Source: Oribacterium parvum (GTDB lineage: Bacteria > Bacillota > Clostridia > Lachnospirales > Lachnospiraceae). Taken from it: 9,268 nt of DNA. The translations under genes and the position numbers were made by a program. Under the pieces are notes generated by a model. That model was not told the DNA's origin. It saw nothing but the letters and a program-made list of their open reading frames with translations, and searched no databases. The DNA lies in assembly GCA_938022235.1 (NCBI GenBank), contig CALIEL010000420.1, positions 1-9,268 on the forward strand. Reading direction: 5' to 3'. Positions 1-5,933 of this stretch are shown piece by piece. How positions within the stretch are numbered: position 1 is the stretch's first letter; the number at the start of each line of letters is the position of its first letter.

Positions 1-952
1 GAAGCGGGAGGACTTAAACCATACTGGTGCCCATAAGTTAAATCACTGCATGGGCGAGGTGCTTTTGGCAAAGTACATGGGCAAGAAGAAGGTGATTGCG
101 GAGACCGGTGCGGGACAGCACGGTGTAGCTTTAGCTACCGCAGCAGCCTACTTCGGCATGGAATGTGACATTTACATGGGGGCTGTGGACATCAAGAAGC
201 AGGCACCTAATGTAGCCAGAATGAAGATTCTGGGAGCAAGAGTGGTGGAGGTGAAGGAAGGCCTGGCGACTCTGAAAGAGGCGGTGGACGCTGCATTTGC
301 CGCTTATATGAAGGAGTATAAGGATGCCATCTACTGCATCGGCTCCGTGGTTGGCCCCCACCCCTTCCCCATGATGGTAAGAGATTTCCAGAGCGTTGTG
401 GGTATCGAAGCCAGAGAGCAGTTCCTGGAAATGACGGGAGAGCTGCCGGATGCCATCGTAGCATGCGTAGGCGGCGGCTCCAATGCCATGGGACTTTTCT
501 CCGGCTTCCTAAATGACCCTGTGACCATCTACGGTGTGGAGCCTTTGGGAAGAGGAACAGCTCTTGGCGACCATGCAGCCAGCCTTACTTACGGAGAAGA
601 GGGGGTTATGCACGGCTTTAACAGTATTATGTTAAAGGATGAAAAGGGCGAGCCGGCACCGGTATATTCCGTTGCCAGCGGTTTGGACTATCCATCCTCC
701 GGTCCTGAGCATGCCTTCTTACATGACCTTGGCAGAGTGAAGTACGATGTGGTCAATGACGACGAAACCATTGATGCCTTCTTCACCCTTTCCAGAATGG
801 AGGGAATCATCCCTGCCATTGAAAGCTCCCACGCGGTGGCCTACGGTATGAAGCTGGCAAAGCATATGAATAAGGGCTCTATCCTCATTAACCTTTCCGG
901 AAGAGGAGATAAGGATATGGATTATATTCTGGAGAGATATGGGATCAGATAA
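1..952 (+). CDS. trpB: Tryptophan synthase beta chain, 5'-truncated by the window
   Basis: TrpB condenses indole with L-serine to give L-tryptophan, using pyridoxal phosphate, in the cytoplasm. The reading frame is open from base 2, so the true start lies upstream; the visible part is 316 residues of a family usually near 390-400. The PLP-binding lysine is in the NHTGAHKLNH motif (lysine codon at bases 35-37). The catalytic glutamate is in AETGAGQHG, the phosphate-binding loop is CVGGGSNAMG, the GLDYPSSGPEHA segment is typical of the family, and LSGRGDKD near the end contains the conserved C-terminal serine. All core active-site motifs are intact. The usual partner trpA does not follow: a very AT-rich fragment begins two bases after the stop. 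No terminator lies directly behind the gene, so its transcript may run to the palindrome at 1127-1192. Confidence 0.97.
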   Translation, partial: KREDLNHTGAHKLNHCMGEVLLAKYMGKKKVIAETGAGQHGVALATAAAYFGMECDIYMGAVDIKKQAPNVARMKILGARVVEVKEGLATLKEAVDAAFAAYMKEYKDAIYCIGSVVGPHPFPMMVRDFQSVVGIEAREQFLEMTGELPDAIVACVGGGSNAMGLFSGFLNDPVTIYGVEPLGRGTALGDHAASLTYGEEGVMHGFNSIMLKDEKGEPAPVYSVASGLDYPSSGPEHAFLHDLGRVKYDVVNDDETIDAFFTLSRMEGIIPAIESSHAVAYGMKLAKHMNKGSILINLSGRGDKDMDYILERYGIR

Positions 953-954
953 TT

Positions 955-1107
955 ATGAGTGATTTACAAGATTTAACAAAAGAGTTGTTAAAAGACAAAG
1001 AATTTAAAACTGAATTTGAAAAATTAAAAGCTGAACGTGAGCTAATCTTACACTTAAAAGAGCAAGGAAAGGAAGATGGTCTTAGTTCGAATTCAATAGA
1101 AATTTAA
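955..1107 (+). pseudogene. 50-codon AT-rich fragment resembling the N-terminus of HigA/XRE antitoxins
   Basis: This short frame encodes 50 residues beginning MSDLQDLTKELLKDKEF. The pattern of a short helix, then KDKEFKTEFEKL, then an acidic helix resembles the leader that precedes the HTH domain in HigA-like XRE antitoxins. The HTH domain itself is missing and the frame ends in an unrelated-looking serine-rich tail. Only a weak GGGA lies about 10 bases before the ATG, which is two bases after the trpB stop, so any translation would be by coupling. G+C is about 27 percent by my count, far below trpB. I read it as a remnant of a toxin-antitoxin gene. A genuine small protein cannot be excluded, and the family resemblance is from memory only. 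Confidence 0.4.
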
Positions 1108-1126
1108 ATATCTTTTAACATATAAA

Positions 1127-1192
1127 GGGTCTGAAATAGACAACCTCTCAGATAAGTATATCTTAGTGAGAGCGAACTCAAATTTCAGACCC
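1127..1192. repeat. 66-bp nested palindrome, possible terminator or small mobile palindromic element
   Basis: Outer arms gggtctgaaat (1127-1137) and atttcagaccc (1182-1192) are a perfect 11-bp inverted repeat. Inside are ctctca (1145-1150) with tgagag (1167-1172), and taag (1153-1156) with ctta (1162-1165), giving one long interrupted hairpin. It lies between the convergent antitoxin-like fragment and the ATPase gene. On the reverse strand the stem is followed by TTTATATG, moderately T-rich, so it may terminate the ATPase transcript. On the forward strand no T-run follows. Sharp ends and nested symmetry would also suit a REP- or MITE-like element. Confidence 0.6.
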
Positions 1193-1227
1193 ATTATAGT
1201 TGGTGAATAATGTATAGCCATTTTATT

Positions 1228-2619
1228 TTATAAACGATACATATCCTCTATACTGATTAGTTTGCAGTTCTTTGCGTTTTCTTTGATATACTCTGTAAAT
1301 CCTCCCAAAGAGAAAATACAGATTAAGGGATGAGTGGCAGGAATATATTTGATTTTTTCCAAAAGTTTTTCATATTCCGTCTTATCAAAGGGGGAATTCT
1401 TAAACTTGCATTCACCAAGGAGAAGAATATTCTTGCCACTTTTTCCCAGTAAGTCAATTTCTATAGGAATAAGCTCTTTTGATTCGTTCTTGACGGTGCC
1501 TTGAAAGTCCGCTATTTCCGTAAGGATAGGGAAATCATCCTTCCCGGCATGGAGCATTAGAAATTCCTTGGCCATCTTTTCGAAAATTTTACCCATAAAA
1601 TCATGCAGATTGTTTTTTACATGGGCGTAGTAATAAGCGGCACCGTTTCCTGCATTAATCAGACTGGTGGCTCGGTTTATATAGCGAAACCAAAATTCTG
1701 TCATACTGTCATTTAAAACATAGTACGGTCTTTTTGACATTCTTTTTTCTAAAATTTCTGCATTGCATAGAACTTTTAAGGGGTAGTTGATGTCCTCGGT
1801 TCCTACAAAGCCTCCGATTTCGTTATGCTTGGTGTGGCCCGTGGCTACAGCGGATATAATGGAGTTATAGAGTCCCGGATTTTGTCTTTCGCTGCTGACA
1901 ATCGTTTTAATCTGTTCTTCGGAGAAATATCCTCCAATTGAATAGAATTGTTCCAAGATATTTTCTTCCAAGGATAGACCGGGATCGAATTGTTCTATAT
2001 ATTTGGCTACGCCGTTCGTTAGTCCATAGGCAATCGCCTTGTCCTCCAAGCTGTATTTTTCTAAGAACTCTGCTGTTTCCAAATAGTTAAAGGGCTTAAG
2101 TTTAAGTTCCAGATTACTTCTGCCATGTAAAGGCGCAGATTCTGCCAGAACCTCGTCCTTCATAAAGCTTACAAGAGAGCCGCAGAGGATAAAGAAAAGC
2201 TGTGTAGACTTCCATTTGGTATCAATAATTTTTTGTAAGACAGATTGAATATAGGGGCATTGCTTGGCAAGATAGGGGTATTCATCAATAAAGAAGATGA
2301 TCCGTTCTTGTTCTGACGATTTTCCGATATATTCGAAAAGGGTTTCAAAACTGTTAAAGCTGATATTTCCTAACAGTTCCGGAGCCAATGCGCTAAGGAC
2401 TGCCTCTGTCATTAAGGAAAGTAATTCCGTTTCTCCCCGTTCTACAGAGGTAAAGGAAATGCATTTGCAATCTTGTTCTTGCATGAACTTATTGATTAGC
2501 ATGGTCTTTCCGATTCTTCTTCTACCGTAAAGAACGGTCATCATAAATCCCGGAATTGCAAATTTTTTGCGGAGAATCTTTAGCTCTGCCTGTCTTCCTC
2601 GAAAGATTTCTGTCATCAT
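1228..2619 (-). CDS. AAA-type ATPase with C-terminal DUF234 nuclease-like domain
   Basis: A predicted cytoplasmic protein of 463 residues of the archaeal-type ATPase_2/DUF234 family, common in archaea and anaerobic bacteria and of unknown function. Residues 30-40 hold the Walker A motif LYGRRRIGKTM and residues 107-114 the Walker B IIFFIDEY. A sensor-like FFILCGS lies near 142-148, a winged-helix-like region near 225-305, and a C-terminal segment with IEIDLL (386-391) and LLGECKF (400-406), the PD-(D/E)xK-like arrangement seen in DUF234. The frame is open to an ATG at 2664, but that has no ribosome binding site. The ATG at 2619 has GAAAGGA 11 bases upstream and leads straight into the family-typical EIFRGRQAEL, so I start there; the next codon is also ATG. 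The gene is alone in its strand block, flanked by repeats, which suggests an accessory insert. Confidence 0.85.
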   Translation of the reverse strand: MMTEIFRGRQAELKILRKKFAIPGFMMTVLYGRRRIGKTMLINKFMQEQDCKCISFTSVERGETELLSLMTEAVLSALAPELLGNISFNSFETLFEYIGKSSEQERIIFFIDEYPYLAKQCPYIQSVLQKIIDTKWKSTQLFFILCGSLVSFMKDEVLAESAPLHGRSNLELKLKPFNYLETAEFLEKYSLEDKAIAYGLTNGVAKYIEQFDPGLSLEENILEQFYSIGGYFSEEQIKTIVSSERQNPGLYNSIISAVATGHTKHNEIGGFVGTEDINYPLKVLCNAEILEKRMSKRPYYVLNDSMTEFWFRYINRATSLINAGNGAAYYYAHVKNNLHDFMGKIFEKMAKEFLMLHAGKDDFPILTEIADFQGTVKNESKELIPIEIDLLGKSGKNILLLGECKFKNSPFDKTEYEKLLEKIKYIPATHPLICIFSLGGFTEYIKENAKNCKLISIEDMYRL

Positions 2620-2688
2620 TTTTGGCTTTTTCCTTTCTGTACTATAGTCGGTGGTAGTATGCAAAATAAATAGTTTAAAAATATTTTA

Positions 2689-2746
2689 GTGAAATCAATT
2701 TCGGTGAAATCAATTTCAGTGAAATCAATTTCGGTAAAATACATTG
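2689..2746. repeat. 15-bp palindromic tandem repeats upstream of the ATPase gene
   Basis: Three consecutive copies of gtgaaatcaatttcg (2689-2703, 2704-2718, 2719-2733; the second ends in a instead of g) are followed by a degenerate fourth, gtaaaatacattg (2734-2746). Each unit contains the inverted repeat gaaat-ca-atttc. The array lies 70-130 bases upstream of the reverse-strand ATPase start, where operators or iterons would sit. It may equally be unstable simple-sequence DNA. Confidence 0.75.
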
Positions 2747-2829
2747 TATAGGATTTATTGGAAAGTGCAAGAGGGAGGAAAAATAGAGATAAAGGAAAAG
2801 TGAGCAAAGTGAAAAAGTAAAAAAACTGA

Positions 2830-2858
2830 TTGACAGTTCTACTGCTTTATGGTATTTT
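2830..2858 (+). promoter_or_regulatory. Sigma-A type promoter of the tRNA-Thr gene
   Basis: A perfect -35 TTGACA (2830-2835), a 17-base spacer and a -10 TATTTT (2853-2858) predict a start near 2865, about 22 bases before the mature tRNA. This is a typical stable-RNA arrangement. Confidence 0.8.
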
Positions 2859-2886
2859 AGCAATGTTCTGAATTTATTCAGGATGC

Positions 2887-2959
2887 GCTGATGTAGCACA
2901 GTCGGTAGTGCGTCGCATTGGTAGTGCGGAGGTCACGGGTCCGATTCCCGTCATCAGCT
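2887..2959 (+). tRNA. tRNA-Thr, anticodon GGT
   Basis: The 73-base sequence folds into a full cloverleaf. The acceptor stem pairs GCTGATG with CATCAGC, the D stem GCAC with GTGC around a loop containing the conserved GG, and the anticodon stem TCGCA with TGCGG (one T-G wobble). The anticodon loop TTGGTAG reads GGT, which is threonine. The T stem pairs ACGGG with CCCGT. The discriminator is T and CCA is not encoded. One oddity: the T loop reads TCCGATT instead of TTCGATT, so the normally near-invariant U55 (base 2941) is C. The sequence ggtagtgcg also occurs twice, in the D-arm 3' side and across the anticodon arm. It has its own promoter and a terminator just behind. Confidence 0.93.
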
Positions 2960-2970
2960 TTTTCTTAACT

Positions 2971-3007
2971 GCGGAAGACTGGCTTGTTCAGCTTCCGCTG
3001 ATTTTTT
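2971..3007 (+). terminator. Intrinsic terminator of the tRNA-Thr gene
   Basis: The stem gcggaag (2971-2977) pairs with cttccgc (2992-2998), extended inside by ctg/cag after a bulged a, and is followed by tga and six T (3002-3007). It begins 12 bases after the tRNA. The XRE gene behind it starts only 39 bases after the T-run. Confidence 0.85.
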
Positions 3008-3045
3008 ATCAGGGTTTTTCTCATTTTTACAGGAGGAAGTTCGTT

Positions 3046-3327
3046 ATGGAAGCAAAGATTAACGTGGAATATCCCGTAATAGACGTTTTTGCCACCGGGA
3101 AAAACATTGAGCGATTACGGAAGGAAAAGGGCTTGAAGGTAAAAGATGTTGCCCTGTTTATGGGCTTCTTAGAGCCACAGGCCGTGTATAAGTGGCAGCA
3201 GGGGAAGGCTTTGCCCAGCTTAGACAATATGTTTGCATTGAGTGTGCTCCTGGAAGTGCCCATGGAGGAGATTTTGGTGAGGAAGTCCGGAGACAGCCTG
3301 GAAAAGGACAAACACCTGGCGGCATAA
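3046..3327 (+). CDS. Small XRE-family helix-turn-helix DNA-binding protein
   Basis: A 93-residue protein that is a single Cro/C1-type HTH domain with a short charged tail. The helices run through NIERLRKEKGLKVKDVALFM (residues 20-39), a recognition region EPQAVYKWQQGKALPS (43-58) and DNMFALSVLLEVPMEEIL (60-77), the standard XRE pattern. It presumably binds DNA as a dimer and regulates transcription. The frame is open further upstream through the tRNA, but the ATG at 3046 has a perfect AGGAGG (3031-3036) nine bases before it and fits the domain, so it is the start. There is almost no room for a promoter between the tRNA terminator and this gene, so expression may rely on read-through or on a promoter within the tRNA region. 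The rpoA-like gene follows after 97 bases and may be a target. Confidence 0.85.
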   Translation: MEAKINVEYPVIDVFATGKNIERLRKEKGLKVKDVALFMGFLEPQAVYKWQQGKALPSLDNMFALSVLLEVPMEEILVRKSGDSLEKDKHLAA

Positions 3328-3356
3328 AATTTATTTTAAGGAATTACAGAAAACTA

Positions 3357-3385
3357 CTCGAAATTTTGAGAAAAATAGGTATAAT
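3357..3385 (+). promoter_or_regulatory. Promoter of the alpha-subunit gene with a palindrome in the -35 region
   Basis: A perfect -10 TATAAT lies at 3380-3385. The -35 hexamer at 17-base spacing is poor, and the same stretch is occupied by an imperfect palindrome ctcgaaattttgag (3357-3370, 12 of 14 positions symmetric). A strong -10 with a weak -35 covered by a palindrome is what a regulated promoter looks like; the upstream XRE protein is an obvious but unproven candidate binder. The ribosome binding site AGGAG (3414-3418) lies six bases before the rpoA-like ATG. Confidence 0.6.
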
Positions 3386-3424
3386 AGATAGGTTCAGTAA
3401 AGAAGCGATTAGTAGGAGTGTGGA

Positions 3425-4363
3425 ATGGAAAACATAATGAAACCAGTCTTGGAAGTGAAAGAGTTTGTAGAGGAGCAGGGATATGCTCGTTTCGTTTGTG
3501 ATTCTTTAGCAAAGGGAGAGGCTACGGTTCTCGGGAATTCCTTAAGAAGAATTCTGCTTTCTTCTATGCCCGGATCTGCTGTCAGTGAAGTAAAGCTGGA
3601 TAGTGTCTATCATGAATTTTCTTCTATTCCCGGGGTAAAGGAAGACGTATCCGAAATCATTATGAATTTGAAGAATCTGGCACTTCGTTATACCGGTAGC
3701 GGAGAGGAGCCTGTGATGGCCTATGTGGATTACATGGGAGAGGGCGTAGTCAAAGCTTCCGATATTAAGGTGAGTTCCGAAGTGGAAATCATGAATCCCG
3801 ACCTTGTCTTAGCACATTTATCCGGTAAGGATGCCAAGATTTATATGGAAATGAAGGTCAGCAAGGGAAAGGGCTATGATGGAGCCAATACCAGAGATCA
3901 CAGCGATCTTGCTATCGGCGTGATTGCGGTAGATGCAATTTATTCTCCTGTAAAGAAGGTGAATGTCTTCGTGGAAGAGAAGGGGAATACAGAGCGTTTG
4001 ATTCTGGATGTGACTACCGACCGGACCATGATGCCGGAGGAGGCCGTATCTTTGGCAGCTCGTATCCTACAGACCCATTTGCAGCTCTTTATGCACATGG
4101 ATACCTCTGCAAAGGAGCAGGGTGCTGCTGTTTCCAGTCAGGAGGCAGGAAGGGACGAGTTGAATAAGAGCATTGATGAGCTGGAGCTCAGTGTTCGTTC
4201 CTACAACTGCTTAAAGAGAGCGGGAATCAATACAGTGGAAGACCTTTGTGCCAAGACTATGGATGACCTGATGAAGGTGAGAAACATGGGAAGAAAGTCT
4301 TTGGATGAGATTTTAAATAAGTTGGAAAGTATGGGATTGTTCCTGTCTTCCAAGGCGGATTAA
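3425..4363 (+). CDS. rpoA: Divergent, stand-alone RNA polymerase alpha subunit
   Basis: A 312-residue protein with both alpha domains. The N-terminal dimerisation and assembly domain contains VLGNSLRRILLSSMPG (35-50; R42 corresponds to E. coli R45) and GVIAVDAIYSPV (165-176). The C-terminal domain LSVRSYNCLKRAGINTVEDL keeps the UP-element DNA-contact residues: R258, N261, C262, G289, K291, S292 and E295 match E. coli R265, N268, C269, G296, K298, S299 and E302. Two segments are unusual: the near-universal RGYGTTLGN reads KGEATVLGN, and the conserved VENTRVGQ-TxYDKL stretch is about five residues shorter here (VEEKGNTERLILDV, 183-196). The gene has its own promoter and terminator and lacks rpsD upstream and rplQ downstream, so it is probably a second alpha paralogue rather than the housekeeping copy. 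The start at 3425 is set by AGGAG; an alternative ATG is at 3437. Confidence 0.93.
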   Translation: MENIMKPVLEVKEFVEEQGYARFVCDSLAKGEATVLGNSLRRILLSSMPGSAVSEVKLDSVYHEFSSIPGVKEDVSEIIMNLKNLALRYTGSGEEPVMAYVDYMGEGVVKASDIKVSSEVEIMNPDLVLAHLSGKDAKIYMEMKVSKGKGYDGANTRDHSDLAIGVIAVDAIYSPVKKVNVFVEEKGNTERLILDVTTDRTMMPEEAVSLAARILQTHLQLFMHMDTSAKEQGAAVSSQEAGRDELNKSIDELELSVRSYNCLKRAGINTVEDLCAKTMDDLMKVRNMGRKSLDEILNKLESMGLFLSSKAD

Positions 4364-4369
4364 TAATAT

Positions 4370-4399
4370 GGGCATCGCTTTACGATGCCCTATTTTTTT
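4370..4399 (+). terminator. Intrinsic terminator of the alpha-subunit gene
   Basis: A perfect 8-bp stem gggcatcg/cgatgccc with loop cttta is followed by ta and seven T (4393-4399). It starts six bases after the stop codon and separates this gene from the helicase transcript. Confidence 0.95.
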
Positions 4400-4418
4400 A
4401 GCTTTTTTTAAAATTCTA

Positions 4419-4427
4419 TGGTATGAT
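4419..4427 (+). promoter_or_regulatory. Extended -10 promoter of the helicase gene
   Basis: TGGTATGAT is an extended -10 (TGn followed by TATGAT at 4422-4427). No good -35 is seen at standard spacing, which falls in the T-rich end of the preceding terminator. The start would be near 4434, with GGAG (4457-4460) ten bases before the helicase ATG. Confidence 0.6.
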
Positions 4428-4470
4428 AGCGAGGAAAATTTAAGGCCAAGATTCTTGGAGAAGAAAATGG

Positions 4471-5802
4471 ATGGAAAGAAGAAAGCAATTTTGGACTGAG
4501 CAAAGGAAGAGGGAATACATCCGGGAGGCTGAGGATAACCTTTTCATTGTGGCGGGCCCGGGGACAGGGAAGACCACCCTTCTTTCAAAAAGAATATTAA
4601 ATCAGATTATGGGCGGTGAAAGGCTTTCCCATTTTCTTTTGCTGGCCTTTACGGATGAAGCGGTAGCGGAATTTAAACAAAAGATAAAAAAGCATTTGTA
4701 TCGGGAAATTGCGATTAACAAAGAAATGAGTCATCGTTTAAAGCGAAAGGTATATGGCATTGACAGTATGCATATCACCACTTTCCGAGACTTTTGCCTC
4801 TATGTTATTCATGTAAAGGAGCATTTTCAGAAAGCTTGGACGAGGGAACAGTACATCGGAGAGGTGGAAAAAAATGCCTGCCTGCAGGAAATCAGGAAAG
4901 CAGTACAAAAATCTACGGAACTTAAGTCTACGGAATCAGAATATTCTTTTATGCCTTTGGAGGAACAATGCTATAGAATATTGAAAGAGAATCCCAAGCT
5001 TCTGCAGATTTTACGACGGGATTTTACCAAGATTTACGCGGATGAATTACAGGATTTGAACCAGACCCAGCTGGACCTTCTTCTCCTTCTGTCCACGGAT
5101 AAGAAGGGGAAAATGCGGCATAATTGCCTTTTTATGGTGGGAGATCCCAGACAAACCATCTATCAGGAGGAAGAAGCGGAACGACAGGTTTTCTTCCAAA
5201 TGAAGCGGCGCATGGAGAAAAAACGGAACGTTAAAGTTCTTTATCTCAATGAGAATTATCGTTCCAATGCGGAGCTGGTAGAGTGGATTAATCGTCATTT
5301 TCGGAAGAGAATGCCCGCCTATCATGATATGAAGGCTTGCCAAAGGCCCGAGTTTTTGCAAAATTCTCCTCTCCACGGTGTTTTTCGCTATCCTTCGGAA
5401 AAGGATAGTCTAAGTGCTTTGCAGGATTTGATGGGGAAACTGTTAAAGTCTTATCCGGATTTACGAGACAGAGATTTTCTGATTTTATCCAATGACAAGG
5501 AGAAAGAAGCGGATTACAAAGAAGTCTTGAAACCCTTTGGCTTTTCGGAAGCTTCGTTGGATCATATGGTTTTGGATGCCCATGCTGCCAAGGGCTTAAA
5601 TTCGAATATTGTGATTTTGATGGAAACCGGCGGAAACAGCTGTGCGGAAGCCAGATCCAAGTATACCAGTTTGGAATATGTGGCAGTAACAAGAGCAAAG
5701 CATGCCCTCATTTTCCTGGAAGGAAAAGGGGAGGAGCAGTGGTTTTGCGATAGTCTTTACAATATGGAAGAGCTAAAAGAAATCCCCTTTCCGGAGCCTT
5801 AG
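4471..5802 (+). CDS. Compact UvrD/Rep-family (SF1A) DNA helicase
   Basis: A 443-residue ATP-dependent 3'-5' helicase-type protein with all SF1A motifs in order: Q motif TEQRKREY (9-16), Walker A GPGTGKTT (29-36), Ia LLLAFTDEAVAEF (57-69), Ib TTFRDFC (103-109), motif II YADELQD (189-195), III FMVGDPRQTIYQ (221-232), IV LNENYRSN (259-266), V DAHAAKGLNSNIVIL (369-383) and VI YVAVTRAKHAL (403-413). It is much shorter than UvrD, PcrA or HelD (roughly 650-780 residues): the 1B and 2B inserts are reduced and there is no nuclease domain. Motif V has asparagine where GLE is usual. It should act on DNA in repair or recombination, but the partner is unknown. The start has GGAG ten bases upstream; an overlapping ATG at 4467 is out of frame. 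It follows the alpha-subunit gene but has a separate promoter. Confidence 0.9.
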   Translation: MERRKQFWTEQRKREYIREAEDNLFIVAGPGTGKTTLLSKRILNQIMGGERLSHFLLLAFTDEAVAEFKQKIKKHLYREIAINKEMSHRLKRKVYGIDSMHITTFRDFCLYVIHVKEHFQKAWTREQYIGEVEKNACLQEIRKAVQKSTELKSTESEYSFMPLEEQCYRILKENPKLLQILRRDFTKIYADELQDLNQTQLDLLLLLSTDKKGKMRHNCLFMVGDPRQTIYQEEEAERQVFFQMKRRMEKKRNVKVLYLNENYRSNAELVEWINRHFRKRMPAYHDMKACQRPEFLQNSPLHGVFRYPSEKDSLSALQDLMGKLLKSYPDLRDRDFLILSNDKEKEADYKEVLKPFGFSEASLDHMVLDAHAAKGLNSNIVILMETGGNSCAEARSKYTSLEYVAVTRAKHALIFLEGKGEEQWFCDSLYNMEELKEIPFPEP

Positions 5803-5861
5803 CTTCCCTGTAGCCTTTAGGGCCGGGCGCTTAGGATAGGAAGAGGGGATTTTTTATTTTT
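5781..5861. terminator. Large bidirectional terminator between convergent helicase and HMA genes
   Basis: Arms aatcccctttcc (5781-5792) and ggaagaggggatt (5839-5851) pair over 12 bp with one bulged base, enclosing about 46 bases with a smaller ccct/aggg hairpin. The left arm lies inside the last codons of the helicase. On the forward strand TTTTTATTTTT follows. On the reverse strand the stem is followed by TCTTTT, so it can serve both genes. Confidence 0.7.
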
Positions 5862-5933
5862 AACCACGAATGTTGATGCAAGACAAGAAATTGTGAATGC
5901 AAGCTTTAAGCTATGAGCTAAAGTGTAAGCTGT

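Noticed and set aside
2620..2664. Upstream ATG of the ATPase frame at 2664
   Set aside because: No ribosome binding site, and the extra 15 residues do not fit the family start; the ATG at 2619 does.
2689..2746. CRISPR array
   Set aside because: The repeats abut with no spacers and are only 15 bp.
2616..2899. Reverse-strand frames with an EIDFT-type peptide repeat
   Set aside because: They are translations of the 15-bp DNA repeat in non-coding AT-rich sequence, with no ribosome binding site.
2908..3045. Upstream extension of the XRE reading frame through the tRNA
   Set aside because: It overlaps the tRNA and its terminator and lacks a ribosome binding site; the ATG at 3046 has a perfect one.
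3192..3437. 81-codon forward frame overlapping the XRE gene and the alpha start
   Set aside because: It is an out-of-frame shadow of the XRE gene with no family features.
5894..5932. Hairpin built on repeated aagct motifs
   Set aside because: It is a bulged, AT-rich stem without a T-run on either strand; probably chance.
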